In this document: positions 48,501 to 60,819 of the stretch, piece after piece
Layout: each line of letters starts with the position of its first letter
Numbering within the stretch: the stretch's first letter is position 1
NCBI RefSeq assembly: GCF_003945595.2
Contig: NW_024104367.1
Location: forward strand, 357,617-421,616
Length of the DNA: 64,000 bases
Direction: 5' to 3'
From: Pipra filicauda
Taxonomy: Eukaryota; Chordata; Aves; Passeriformes; Pipridae
The notes under the pieces: generated by a model
What the model was told of the DNA's origin: nothing
What the model saw: the letters and a program-made list of their open reading frames with translations, nothing else
Databases searched by the model: none
Program-made: the position numbers and the translations under genes

Positions 48501-50928
48501 AACATTTACTCCTCAGCCTGGGATAAATTACCATATCAATTATTCAAAATACTTAATACCATCAAACAGGAATGAATTTACCAGATGCAATCAAGAGCCA
48601 GACACAAGAAATCGATGGGGTTTAAAGGCCTCAGCTCTCCATGAATAATTAACTGGGAGTTCTCCTGAAGAGCAGGTAGTGGAGAGGGTATTAATTGTCT
48701 GAGGAGGGAGGAGAGGAGGTCAGGCCAAATTGTAGCTCCAACTAAGAGTGACTTCTCCCTTCTTCAAAACTACATATCTATGATAATGCCAACACTTCAG
48801 GGAATCCTTTAAGAGTGTGATGGACTGACAAAGAGCTCTGGGAACAGGAGGCAGCTCTGCAAACCACCTGTACTTGGAACCAGTGGGGCAAATCTACCAT
48901 GCTCTGATAACTTCACTGCAACACCAGTGCAGGCGAATCTTTTTTATTTTGGGAGATGCTGCCATGTCAAAACTCTGTTGGTCAGGGAATGCACCTCTTA
49001 ATACCTGGACAAATCTGTGCAGTGTAATTCCAGACTAATTCCTCAGATAGATATTACAGTGGTGATCTACAGGACAGAGCTCAACCTCTCTTGTTCCTCC
49101 TTCCCTGGTTATCACTCCCATACTTGTGCTACAGAAATCAGGTGTTTCTTCACGTCCTTTTCCTTGACATTTCCTATTTATAGATTATATTAATATATTC
49201 CTGTTAGACAGCATGTGGCACGTTCTCTTTGCTGGCTCAGAGGTCAGAAGATGGGTAGCTCAGAGTCTGCTTGCATACCAAAGCTGTAGTGGCTTAACTC
49301 TCTCATTCATGGCTTATCCCCACAGAAAGAATGTGGTGAAACAGGTTTTAGAAATACAAAGTGAAATCTGCAAAACAAATCCATACAAAACATATCTAGA
49401 CTAGAATATTTTTTGCTCTTAGTGGTTTGGGGAGAGATGATTCTGCAGCTGAGTGGTTAACACAATTTGCTTAATTAAACCTTCTTTTTGACTCTGGCTT
49501 GCCTTGACAGTTGATGTAGTTAAATCCAGGTAGACACTAGAAACAATTCAGTTGCAGGGAGTGAAATTCAGGTTCTGGCCTTTTCTATCTCAGTGTTCTC
49601 CCAGTGAAATGTCAGTCAGAGGCCACTGCTGACATTGCCAGACCTGTGAATTCTGTGTTTTGAGGGCTTGCACTGCCTGTCCGGTCCCTCTTGACAGTGG
49701 GGACTTCAGAGTGGCCTCTGTGAGGAGAAGCCATGGTTACCCAGTGTCAGACACTGTTGTTTCTACCCTTTTCTCATATGAACAGTGAAGTGGAATTGGC
49801 AGCTGGCCATGGCTAACGTGGGTGAAACCTGTCACTCCATTCCAGAAGCTCCTCCTCCTCCTCTGGTCTTCATGTTCTCAGGGCTCTTCCTCACACTTTC
49901 CCCTCACTCCTCATATTACCATGCAGTGCTTTTGCCTTTTGTTAAAATATCTTTTCCCCCTGGCACTCCCAGTTTTGCTGAGGGGATCAGCTGTGTCCTT
50001 TGGTGAGACTGTTGGAGTTGGCTGGGACCAGTTGGAACCATCCGTGTCCAGCAGAGGAGGTCTCAGGGGGCTGCTCTGACCAGTGAGCTGGGCAAAGGAT
50101 GAGCAATGCCTGTCACAGAAGCATCTAATCCAAGCCTTGAATCAGGCACCTCTGTCTAGACAGACATAATTCCTTTCCTCCCCAGCCTAACAAAGCCAGA
50201 GCAAAGCAGAAGCACCATGTGGAAAAGAGGACATTCCCAAGAAAACGAATGGTGCTAAGCTGGTGGGAAGGTGGAAGTACACACACACATTCTTTCCATC
50301 TTCTGGTTCCTTCTCATACCAATTCTAAGGCTCAAAAGCATGTTGTGTGGTGGGTGCCTTGAACCCTTTCTGTGAATGAGGAATGACAACCCCTCATGTG
50401 AGGAGACAAGGTGCAAACTCCGAAATGAATGTTCCCTGTTGGCTGACTCCTGCCTGATGCTCACTTACTGCTTGTCACCAAGTCCTATTTAATTCCTTCC
50501 CTTTCTGCTCTTCAGCTTTCTGCTTCCAGTCCTATCTTACTCCTTTGTCTGCTGATCACAAATCATTTTGCCATGAGCTGAGGGAAAGGGGAAAAATTAA
50601 GCAGAAGAAAAAAATGTCTGTGAGATGGTAAAGCATGAACACCACGCTCTCAGCCTCATTTGCTGTCGAGTGTCACAACTGTTCAAAAATGAAGCAGGAA
50701 TATATTCCTTTGGAATCAGCTACTGGAGTGCAATGTCTCCAAAATATTTTAAAACTAGAAAAAAATCCAGAGATCAGAACTGGAGCAAAACATCAGAGTA
50801 AAACACCATGATTCTTTCCTATAAACTAGTGAATATGCAATTTAAAAACCTAAGCCAAGAAGGCAAATATGGTAGGATGAACTGGAATTGTGTGACAATA
50901 TTGGAAATAAATCAGCCATGGGATGTTC
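45570..50928. other. 5.4-kb stretch without recognisable transposon
   Basis: No CR1 octamers or other transposon signatures are seen. 45570-45860 is GC-richer and may be a remnant internal to the LTR-like element. Open frames up to 121 codons (47031-47396, minus) and 85 codons (49822-50079, plus) have no domain. No gene is recognised. Confidence 0.45.
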
Positions 50929-51069
50929 ATAGAAACACAGAAGGGTTTGGGTTGGAAGGGGCCTTGAGGCTCATCTTGTTCCAATCCCCTGCTGTGGGCA
51001 GGGACACCTTCCACTGGACCAGGTAGCTCAGAGCCCCATCCAGCCTGGCCTTGAACACTTCCAGGGATT
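50929..51069 (-). mobile_element. CR1 3' fragment, group A
   Basis: Starts CATAGAAACACAGAAGGGTT, then GGGTTGGAAGGGGCCTTGAG. It contains GGGACACCTTCCACTGGACC and CCTGGCCTTGAACACTTCCA, ending at AGGGATT. Confidence 0.93.
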
Positions 51070-52643
51070 TCCTATGTTCATAATTGCTAGTGGGGTTCAG
51101 GAGAGCTTTCCTTTGGCTCTCAGACCTATTTGGTAGTGGGTAGCTCTGTTAAAATCAAATTAATTCTTCTGTGTTCCCTCATTGCACACACCACTTACAG
51201 TGTTCCTGTGAACCTTGCAATGTGTCCTGGGGAAGGGCATGAAGGTCAAGGTTCTTCACACCCTGTGCAGTGACAAGAAAGAAAGTGAAAATTCTTTCCC
51301 TCCCCAGATAAACTGAGGCTTTTACAGGAGTGTTGAAAATAGTCTACTCTTTTTGCATGAACAATGATTGGCTTTTCATTTTTCTGAGAGAGACAATCAA
51401 TTTTGTGTGAAAATGCATCAGGTTCTCCTCAGACAAAATACGGTTTCTAAGAACAATTTTGAATCAATAAGAATTTTCTCCTTTGAAAAATGATTACGGG
51501 GCGGGGGGAACTAAAGATGGTTTTCAGATCTACTTTTGTGATTGGTTTTTGCAAGAGTCCCTGATGGAGAGAAATGGATGTGGGCCATGATTTATTAGTA
51601 CAATAGTATCACAAAATCTGAATTGGATGTTATTGTGCCGAGTGCCACAGGAAAATGCTAAAAATATCAGTTGGAAACATATCACTCCCTGTTTCTGAAC
51701 ACCACTTTGTCCAAGTCCTGCTAAGAAACAAAATGGAAATGATTATGTGGACATTATTTTCCATAATACATAGTCATTTGTATAGTTTTACAGAATCTCT
51801 GTTGGTGGGTCAAGAAGAATGAACATTTATTATTAATAATAACACAGTTATGTAGAACAATAATAATATCTCAAAATATTCATAGAATCATAATTTACTG
51901 AGGACTAATAAACACAAAGATGTGACCTCTGGCTCAGGGAGTCCAGGAGCTGCAAATTGCTGGAGTTTAGGAGTGGTTTTTAAGGAAATATCATGGCATA
52001 CTTGGCATCCTCTAATCATCCACATTAGATTGTTTTTTGGTCAAACTGGTTTTATATTCTGTACACTTTAAAATCTCATTTCTAGTTGTGTCTTATCAAG
52101 CCTAACTTACAGATTGTCTGACAGCTGCCTTCACTGTTTTTATTTTCTCATTATAACACCTCTAATCTCTGGTCATGATCCAGAATTTTACACTTCTATT
52201 TGCTGTGAAAATGATGAATTCTAAATGGAATGGCATCCCAAGTATTGTACTCTCCTGGGAAGATCTTTCCAAACTGTAGGGCCCCAAACACCAGTTTTCC
52301 TTCCCTGTAACTGGAGCCAGAGGTAGAGACAGGTAGGACTCAGAGGGTCATGCCATGATTCAAGAGTTTTGAACACCAAGGCTCTCAGATAATAAAAGCA
52401 TTTTTATTCTGGTGGTGATGCTTGATAATGATTTCACTTCTCAGTGAAATTCATTCTTCAAGGAGGCGAATAGATGAAATCAAATCCCATCTTCCCATCA
52501 GAAGTGATTTTCCTTTCTACCAAGCCAATCCATGAATTTAATAATTTCAGCACAAACACAGGTAAAAGATATATTTGCATGTTCCTCCTTGGCCGTGGGC
52601 TCATGGCTCTTGTGTGGTCCATGAGGACAGCAGCATTGATGAG

Positions 52644-52671
52644 CAAATTTAATACTCTTGTATTAAATTTG
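52644..52671. repeat. Perfect 12-bp stem-loop with 4-base loop
   Basis: CAAATTTAATAC (52644-52655) and GTATTAAATTTG (52660-52671) are exact reverse complements around TCTT. Three bases on, a second small stem CTCCTT / AAGGAG (52675-52688) follows. No gene end is nearby to call a terminator; function unknown. Confidence 0.85.
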
Positions 52672-54138
52672 TCACTCCTTGAAAGGAGCTCTGACCATTT
52701 TTCAAGCAAATTATCATAACCAACAAAATATTATCTCTGTGCACCTTCATAATCAGTTTCTAGTACAAGAATAGAAAGTGTCAGTAAAAGATTTCCACAA
52801 ATAATTCAGCTGTTCCACTCCTGGATGAATAATCTAAGAATCATAAGTCATATGGTGCCACTGAGAGAGACTCAGACAAGAGTTTGTGGATACATTTTGG
52901 GCACAGCAGAAAGAACAGTAAAGACACAATTTAGCTTTGTGAGAAAACAAATGAAACAAAAATGTTACAGAAAAAGTATTGAGACCACTCTGGCAATCTG
53001 ACTCCTTGTAACTTGAGTATAGAGAGAGTAAAGTCTGAAAGGCCAGTGATAAATTGAACTCATTTACCAAAAAAACATCCTGGGGAAAAAGGAAACCACA
53101 TGTGAGTGCGCCATTAGTAAAGAACAAGAATAAGGGAAGTGCTCAGTGGGTTCAAATCACTCTGTGGCATGGGAAAATTGTTAGAAAGGCCAGAGTGTGC
53201 CTTCTTATGTGTAATCAGTCTTCATAAAAAAAGTCAACCTTGAACAATGACTCCTTCAATAAACACCACCATGAAAAACCAGACTCACAGGTTACAATAG
53301 GAAAAGAACACTAAATAGTCATCAACTAAGTTATACCTTCTTCCAATCAACTTTATTCTAGATAATTTATTTCATTGGCTATGCCATCTCAGATTTTCAA
53401 CACCTGGAGAAAAAAAAGGAGACTGGAAAAGAAAAAAAAATAAATCACAAAACTTGGCTTTATAATGAAAAAGTAAAGAAAAAAAAAAGAAAAGAAAGAT
53501 TCAGTCCCTTGCAAAAATCCAAGAGAACAACACTGAGACAATGTCTAAGCAAACAGGATGACAGGGAGATGGACTTGTCAAGAATAACCCAATGTAGTTT
53601 CCTTGTATGGCAAGATAATAAACATTGTTGTGAAGGGGGGGGAAAGCCTTCAATACTTGTCTGCAGTGAAGCTTTGTAGCTGTGTGACATGACAATCCCA
53701 TCAGTAAGATAGAGGAATGTTAGAGAAACAAAATCACTCCGAGGGAAGGCAAACCTGACAACAACTTCTGTCCAGGGCACATAACGAAGTGGTGCTGACA
53801 AGTGAGGGGTTGTATCAAATAAGGTTTTTGAGACATCAGTGCAGGGTAGAGCTCAGTGCTGTCATTAATGGGTGGTGGAACTGAGATTAATTTCATTAAT
53901 GACAAGAGTGGAAGAACTGTTATTGCAGGACATAGTGATAAGTATTGACTGATGTGAGAAATAGTTGGAAAATTGTGGCTACATCCTTTTCTAGATTGGA
54001 ATTTATCCTCAATTTTGGTAAAACTAGTTGCCAAAATGCAAGCTGGGGAACACCTGGAAAAGTAGGAGTTGTCCCGCAAAGGATCTAGGGATTATAGTAG
54101 ACCTAAAACCAAATACAAGTCAAATATTTCACACTCTA

Positions 54139-54158
54139 AAAACAAACAAACAAACAAC
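54139..54158. repeat. (AAAC)n microsatellite
   Basis: Four to five AAAC units. Confidence 0.88.
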
Positions 54159-54889
54159 CCAAATGTTTTACTGGTATATGTGAAAAGTACCAGAACTAGC
54201 AAATGACTTGTTGGTTTGTGGAGCACTCTTTAAAATTATCTTAACTACTGAACCAGCACATCCTCACTGACAGCCATGTCCTTTGCTCTCGATTGGCAGC
54301 TCAGAAATAAGGTCTGTTAGTAGGAGGGATACTTATTTATTAATTTAATTGGTTTAATGTATATGCACCTATATCTATATTAAATATATATGCCTGTGTA
54401 GAATGTGGATCCAACTCCCCTGGATCACAGTTTTCCCAGTTTCTGACACCTGGAGAGATGAGCCCTCGAGGCCACAATTTCACTCCAGCTGCTGGTGCAG
54501 AATCCTGTGCACACAGCAAACACACAGACACACAAAGGGTGAATTGTGCTGTAACACAGACACATCTTTCTACTCCCTTATACTTCTATTTTCCAATTCC
54601 TGTTCCTTCCCAAATCACCTAGACTTACTCCTTTCTCTGTCACTGCTTTCTCCTTCCAACATCCTGTAATAATCCCCTTGGAATCCCAAAATACTCTTTT
54701 TCTTCACCCCATGATATTTTCCATACCCCCAAGGCAAGTGACCCCTCAGTCTGTGAGTGGACTCTCTTCACTGAACTCCTGAGTGGGTGCCCCCACATCC
54801 ATGGGGCTGAGGCTGTCCCTGACCCATCCCCTGAGGCCTCCCCCCCCCGCCCTTTTTCCTCTTGGCTCCTCTATGTCCTGTGATAATCC

Positions 54890-55429
54890 ATGGAGCAGCC
54901 AAGGCAGGGTCTTTTTCGGGGTCACCGACCCCCATTTGCTCCTCTGTGGTCTTTTGTGGGTGTGAAGATGAACATTGTAAGGAGTTACCTGACATACCAA
55001 CTGAATGTTCACCTGCACTTACAGGCTGTCCTTAATAGAGCCCCAAACCAGCTTTTTATAGAAAAAAAAATATTATCTTTGCCACTTATTTTTGGAAATA
55101 TTCAGTTAAAAAAAAAAGAAAAGGCTTTGAATTGCCAGCTGTTAATGTGCAGATGTTGGAAACAGCTGGCAATCCACTACCCTACTGCACACAGAAATCA
55201 ACCAACCATTAGTTTTTCATCCTGCACAGCTCATACTTTTGCTGCAGTAAGATACAGATGCAAAATAACTCTTTGTGATTGCCATGTTCCCCTTGATGCT
55301 CAGAGTGCATCCTATCTGCCCTTCCTCTGTCCTGCCTGGTCCATCTCTCCCTGGTGCCACTTCTCTGGCATTTGTGGCTCTGGAATGTCTGTGGGACAGC
55401 ACTTCCAAGAGAACTTATTTTCCTCATGA
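54890..55429 (+). other. Open frame of 179 codons, unrecognised
   Basis: The longest open frame here that does not depend on a recognised repeat. The conceptual product has no signal peptide or motif family I know, and composition typical of translated non-coding DNA (many Cys, His, Ser, Leu). It is only moderately longer than the longest frame expected by chance in 64 kb. I do not call it a gene. Confidence 0.15.
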
Positions 55430-55525
55430 ACCACAGAAATAAATATGTAAAAACAAAAAAAAAATCCATCCAGCATCACTCTTCAGCCTTCCAGGAGTAT
55501 CAAGCCAGCAATTCAGAGCAGTGTC

Positions 55526-55901
55526 ATGGAATCATAGAACAGCTTGGGTTGGAAGGGACATTAAAGATCATCCAGTTCCACCCCCCCGACATGGGCAGGG
55601 ACACATTCCACTATCCCAGGTTGCTCCAAGCCCAGTCCAGCCTGGCCTTGAACACTTGCAGGGATGGGGTAGCCACAGCTTCTCTGGGCAATCTGTGCCA
55701 GGGCCTCCCCACCCTCACAGGGAAGAATTTCCTCCTAATATCCAATCTAAATCTACCCTCTTTCAGAGTAAAGCCATTATCCCTTGTAAAAAGCCCCTCT
55801 CCATCTCTCTTGCATCCTCTCGGCTGCTGGAAGGGGCTCTAACGTTTCCCTGGAGCCTTCACTTCTCCAGGCTGAGCAACCTCAGCTCTCTTAGCCTCTC
55901 A
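55526..55901 (-). mobile_element. CR1 fragment, group A
   Basis: Starts ATGGAATCATAGAACAGCTT, then GGGTTGGAAGGGACATTAAA. It runs through TCTCTGGGCAATCTGTGCCA, GAATTTCCTCCTAATATCCA and TATCCCTTGTAAAAAGCCCC to CTTCTCCAGGCTGAGCAACC. A 210-codon plus-strand frame (55521-56153) is mostly this element read antisense and is not a gene. Confidence 0.94.
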
Positions 55902-57299
55902 AACAGGCTGTCTCACAATCCAGAGAGTACACTTGGAGGTTTTAAAAACCTACTGAGTACCTCCCCAGTGCCATTTAAGTTCTCCCAAGCAGTAACACAC
56001 CTTGCCAACAGTATCCTCTGTAGTTCCCTTCCACCCAGAGCTTGGGGGAAAGAGAACTGCTTAGCTCAGGAGTACTTTCCACAGAGGAGAGCGCAGAGCT
56101 GGGTCGAATTGGATACATTTCTGATCACAAGGGAAGAAGTGTTGCAAGGTTAGGGCTTCATTATATTGTCTAGGACACGTCATGTCAGCAATTTGTATCA
56201 GAGTATTGAGTCTCCTCCATCCCTCCTCAGGAGGGCAAAGCTGCCTCTGGTCGCACGCAACGTCAGAGCTCAGTGGAAGCTGTCTGTGATTTGCTTCTCA
56301 AGGGCAGGAGGGGTTGCCTGGCAGAGCAGCCCTCCCAGAACTAATTCAGCAGATGTTTAATGCACTTAAATATATATGAATTTACCAGGAGCTGACAGTG
56401 CAGTCACACCAGGCTCAACCCTCACAAAGGCACTCCGTGTCCTTTGGCAGCGGAGAAGCCAAGTCAGGAGAAATTCCTGGGCAAGATTGTCCCTCTGAGC
56501 ATCCTCTCAAACTGCTTTGACTTATCACCAGCTAATTGCTCAGCATAGAAAAGTGGCTTGTCTTTGTCATTGTAGCTCTGTTAGGAAATGTGTGTGAGCA
56601 TGTGGAGAGAAATGATTCCTTCTGAACCTTTGAAAAGTAACATCTAAAGTAAAGAGAGAAGCCAGAAACCCGAAGTGCCTGGAAACAAACTTCAGCAATA
56701 ACAAGTGTGCTGGAAAAAGCAATAAAATCCATCTAAGTTACATTTGGCATCTTCTTGGTTTGAGTTATTTGCAGAGAACCCATCCTCTGATCCCTGGGTT
56801 TTCTGATTTTAATTTGCCACCACTGCCATTGCCTTTCTACTCTTGTGCCTTTGCTTCCACAGGAAAAAGGTTCAACCTTCAGGAGTTCAAGTGCCATGAA
56901 TTGGAAAAGAATCACATTAATTATTGTCAGTGGAAGTGCCAATGCTTCATTATTTCCCCCACTTTTGTCTCTGCAATCTCTTGACCTTTTTAGTGTGGAG
57001 AGTTTGTGACATGTACAAAACTGTCTCAAAGTACTCAAACATATTGCACATATTTGTCACATCTTGCAGTTCCCAAATACCTTTTCTGCCCTAACCAAAT
57101 TAACATTTGACTGCACTAATTACACCCGATTCTTAAAATGTGATCTGTTTTTTTTTCTAGGAAATCAAGCACCATCCTGGAAAGCTCATCTGTTTTTGCC
57201 ATCAAGGTTTTACACAGGCAAATAGGCTTCTCTGATGTGCTTATTAGGAAGTAATTATTGGACAAATCTGGACATTAACCAAGCATGATGATGGAATAT
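55902..57299. other. Unique sequence
   Basis: No gene or repeat is recognised. Overlapping frames of 101 and 74 codons on opposite strands at 56733-57038 have no domain. Confidence 0.5.
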
Positions 57300-57500
57300 A
57301 TTGGATTTGGCTGGGATACAGTTAAATTTCTTTGTAGTAGCTTGTCTGGGGCTATAATTTGGATTTGTACTGAAAGCAGTGTTGATAACATGGGGATGTT
57401 CTGGTTACTGCCGAACAGGGTTTGCACGACATCAAACCCTCTCCTGCTTCTCCCAGTCCTGCCAGAGAGGAGGTGGTGGGTGCACAAGGAGCTGGGAGGG
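57300..57500 (+). mobile_element. Probable avian LTR fragment
   Basis: TTGGATTTGGCTGGGATACA, then GTTAAATTTCTTTGTAGTAG, a TGAAAGCAGTGTTGATAACA block, and GGTGGTGGGTGCACAAGGAG with GCTGGGAGGG matches, from memory, the 5' part of a common avian endogenous-retrovirus LTR. The fragment stops before the part that would hold the TATA box, so only about 200 bp of U3 remains. No internal viral genes are nearby. Confidence 0.55.
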
Positions 57501-59525
57501 AAGAAAATATATAACAAAAAAAGGAAATACTATGATGGACTTTAGTACAAGGATGTAGATAAGTGTGTTTCAAGTTCCAATAACATTATGCAGCATTGCG
57601 GGTTCAGTGTCCCAGGAAAATTTTTTTCTCTCTCCAGAGTACTATAGATGGGATTCTAGGGTAGCATATTTATTTGTGGAATAAAAAAAACCACCTATTT
57701 GAGCTTATCAGATGTAATTATAGATGTACATGTGACAAAACAAAAGAAAAATTATCCATCAATAAGCCTGACTGAAATGTTGAACTCTTTGCATACCTGG
57801 AGCTCACCCTTGAAATGTGAAGCTTTTATTTACACTGGGATTCTGCTACCCATCAAAACAAAATAGAAGACTTTAGGATATAACTGAGGAGTCACCTGGG
57901 ATTTAAAATTTCCTTCTGATGCCTCTTTGGCTGAGAGAAAGAAAAACCAACTGTGAATATCAGGTAAATTGATGAATCAATCACACCCGTTTATGTCTAA
58001 TTGCTAATGACAGGTTTGCCAACAAAACTTGCAGCTTGAATTCAACTGTTGCAAAGTACACAGGAGTGATACAGAGAATCCAAAGAGGTTGTTTTGAGCC
58101 TCTACCTCTCCAAACTGTGGGCATTTGAGCTGCCTTCAGAGAATGTGCACAGAGCTGGTCCGAGGGCATTGATCTCACTGTCCAACATAACCTTTTCCTG
58201 TTTCTTTTCACTGAAGAAAAAAATCACAGTTGCAACTGGGATAAAATCCTGCTTGGTGCAACAAGTTCAAGTCCCTGGTCTTTTTCTTGCAAAAAAATCA
58301 CCCCATCTCAGAAAAGCAAGTGAGACTTTGAATTTTAGGTTTTGATGTTCATCTAGCCCTCCAGTAACCTGGAGCCCTGCTGAGACAGGATGCCCAAACA
58401 TCTCCTTCTGGCAAAGTTACCACTTCATTTGGAATCAATATCTTTGGAAAACGTTTTCCTTCAGTCATACTATGGTGGAAAGACCTAGCAGCAGATCTGA
58501 TAAATCTGGCAAACCATGAATGACCTGTAGGATGAAACTTTTGGTTGCTACGTGCTCCTTCCAGCACTCCTTCCAGTATCCTGTACACCCTGATTCCTAA
58601 GCTCACATTTTGGCTGGCACTCTAATGGAAAATCAGTCTGTAGTTACCATGCTAGTAGTTGGAGGAATTCTCCAGCCTTCAGAGAACTCTGCATGACAAG
58701 AATAATGTGGCGGCACACGACAAGAAAACATGTGATTTACTGAAAAGAGGAAAAGAAATCACTGAACAGTGAGAGCCATGAACTGCAAACCAGATATTAA
58801 ATCAGTGTAAATGTGTAAGAACAGGTTCCAAGATCTACCACTGCAGTCTCATCAGGTTCTCCTGTCACAGGTGGTGCTTCACAGCCTTCCTACACAGACA
58901 AGCCTCAGCAGAAGAACCTGAGCCAAAAATTCCTGCTGATAAATTCTGTGCACTTCTTTTGCTCTTGAGGTAACTGAGGGATTGAGCAGGGGGAGAGACA
59001 ATTCACTCTGCTGCCTGTAGGAATGGTTTAAAAGGCAGATGAAATACCAAATAATGGAGCTTATCTGTTGGGAAGTGCCATGAATAAAACATGTTTTGCT
59101 GTCTGTATGCATTTCTCCCGGCTGCCCTTCAGCAAAAGATCCCTGTTACACATCACAATTTGGAGAGTATTAAAAAGGACCTGGGTGACCTTGTTCTACC
59201 AGGGCAGTAGCAGACAATCCTTCCCTAAAATAAGACATGACTATTTCTGACCCCTGGACCCAAGTTCAAAGGCAGAGATGTTCAAGCACATTTAAGCTGA
59301 CAATTGCTATCTGAATAAATAAACCCTTAAAATTAATGGGGCTTAATAACAATCAGACTTATAAATATATATTTCCTACTGAACACTTCTGTGGTTCTGG
59401 ACCCTGTTTTGAAGGGTCCTATGCTGCCCACCCCTGACATACTGTTCATTTAATTTCTGGTCACATTATTTCAATGGAACAGAAAACAAAAAAATTAAAA
59501 GCATTGAAAAACTGGAGAACGGTTT
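57501..59525. other. Unique sequence
   Basis: 2 kb without recognisable gene or repeat. Open frames of 60-85 codons only. Confidence 0.5.
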
Positions 59526-59647
59526 TGGAATGGCTTTGAAGTTGAAGGAGGGTAGATTTAGATTAGATATTAGGAAGAAATTCTTTAGTGTGAGAGTGGT
59601 GAGGCCCTGGAACAAGTTGCCCAGAGAAGTTGTGGATGTCCCATCAT
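59526..59647 (+). mobile_element. CR1 fragment, group A, sense part of an inverted copy
   Basis: Sense CR1: TGGAATGGCTTTGAAGTTGA, GGTAGATTTAGATTAGATAT and AACAAGTTGCCCAGAGAAGT, up to GTGGATGTCCCATC. At that point the sequence switches strand; the continuation lies inverted at 59650-59741. Confidence 0.92.
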
Positions 59648-59649
59648 CC

Positions 59650-59741
59650 ATTTCCAACCCCCTGCCATGGGCACGGACACCTTCCACTATCCCAAGTTGC
59701 TCAAAGCCCCATCCAACCTGGCCTTGAACACTCCCAGGCAA
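59650..59741 (-). mobile_element. CR1 fragment, inverted 3' continuation
   Basis: Minus-strand CR1 running from CATTTCCAACCCCCTGCCAT to CCTTGAACACTCCCAG. Read in reverse, its start (CTGGGAGTGTTCAAGG) continues the preceding sense part with essentially no gap, so about 90 bp was inverted in place. The terminal octamers are lost. Junction is 3'-to-3', unlike classical twin-priming inversions. Confidence 0.9.
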
Positions 59742-60819
59742 GCATCCTCTCATTTTCAAAATAGCTTATTCCTTTAGTTATAAGTCTCATTTCTTCTATG
59801 GAAGGTTTAGATTTTTTCTACATCTTTACTGGTTTTTTTTACAGGAGAGTGTAAGACTTAGAACTCTTTTCAAATGTCTGTTTTGACTTCTCATGGCACA
59901 GAAGAAAAGTCAGGGAACATGCACAGGAAGTGGATAAATTTGCCCAACCCCACCTCTTGTGTTTCTTACCCTGGTACCTGGGGCTGGGGGCAAACAAGTT
60001 TAAAGCATCACCCAGGCTTTTCTGTCATAGTGTAAGGATCAGAAAATGATGGATAGTTCACAGTACAACTGTGGAGGAAGCTGGAACATCATAAGACCTG
60101 GTTCATCCTCACCAGAAGGATTTGGTGCTTGTTCTGGATATTTGATGAGTTACTCAAGGGAGGGCTAAAGCCCCGTAAAATTTCTGGAGGCAGACAGTGC
60201 TCCACAGCTGCCTCTTGGCAGGTTTCACTACCTTGGATACCCCATCTCAGGAAAAAAAATTCCAAAGGTGTGTGCAAATGTGGGGAACTTCCACACACCA
60301 GGTATTTTAAACAGAATCCCTCTGCCTTCTCCGGTGTCAGCTGTGAGTGACTGGTGCACACACAGACAGCATCTTCCCCTGCCAAGAACAATGCAGAAAC
60401 TTCTCGTTTCTTTTTTTTTTTTCTGGAAAAATCTGAAGACTTTTCACAGGGGTTGTTTAGTTTGTTTTTATTATTGTTTGTTGGGTTTTGGGGGGGGGAG
60501 GGGGGTTGAAGAGGGATTTTGAGGGTATTTTTAGTTTTTTTGTTGGGTTATTTTCCTCTTTTTTCTAGGAAAATAATAAAAAAGAAACTTCATTTTATGA
60601 ATGAGAATAAACATGTTTTTATCCATTATTACAATAGTTCAAGGTTTGACCCTATCTTCTGCGGGTTGAAGAAATTACACACTAGGAAGGAAAAAAGCAG
60701 AACATTTTTTTGTTTATTTTTTCACTTATTGATTGTGTCTTTTGCACTCTCATGGACAAAAGGGGTCACCAAATTTACAGTTTAAGAAAGACAGAGGGAA
60801 AGAAATAATATGTGGCATA
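59742..60819. other. Unique sequence with G-rich run
   Basis: T-rich (60411-60422) and G-rich (60483-60525) homopolymeric runs. No gene is recognised. Confidence 0.5.
60483..60525 (+). repeat. G-tract cluster, potential G-quadruplex
   Basis: G3, then G9, A, G6, then two more G3 tracts occur within about 43 bases on the plus strand. This satisfies a simple G-quadruplex pattern. Confidence 0.7.

Larger units (their letters stand above)
51070..55525. other. 4.5-kb stretch without recognisable transposon
   Basis: Contains the stem-loops at 52644-52688, an A-rich run near 53410-53490, an (AAAC)n run (54139-54158), a C-run near 54841-54849 and a 179-codon open frame (54890-55429). No gene is recognised. 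Confidence 0.45.

Noticed and set aside
53137..53155. Possible tRNA box B (GGTTCAAATCAC)
   Set aside because: No matching A box upstream and no cloverleaf can be drawn.
55521..56153. 210-codon plus-strand open frame
   Set aside because: Most of it is the group A CR1 at 55526-55901 read antisense; the conceptual protein is an artefact of a long open antisense frame in CR1.
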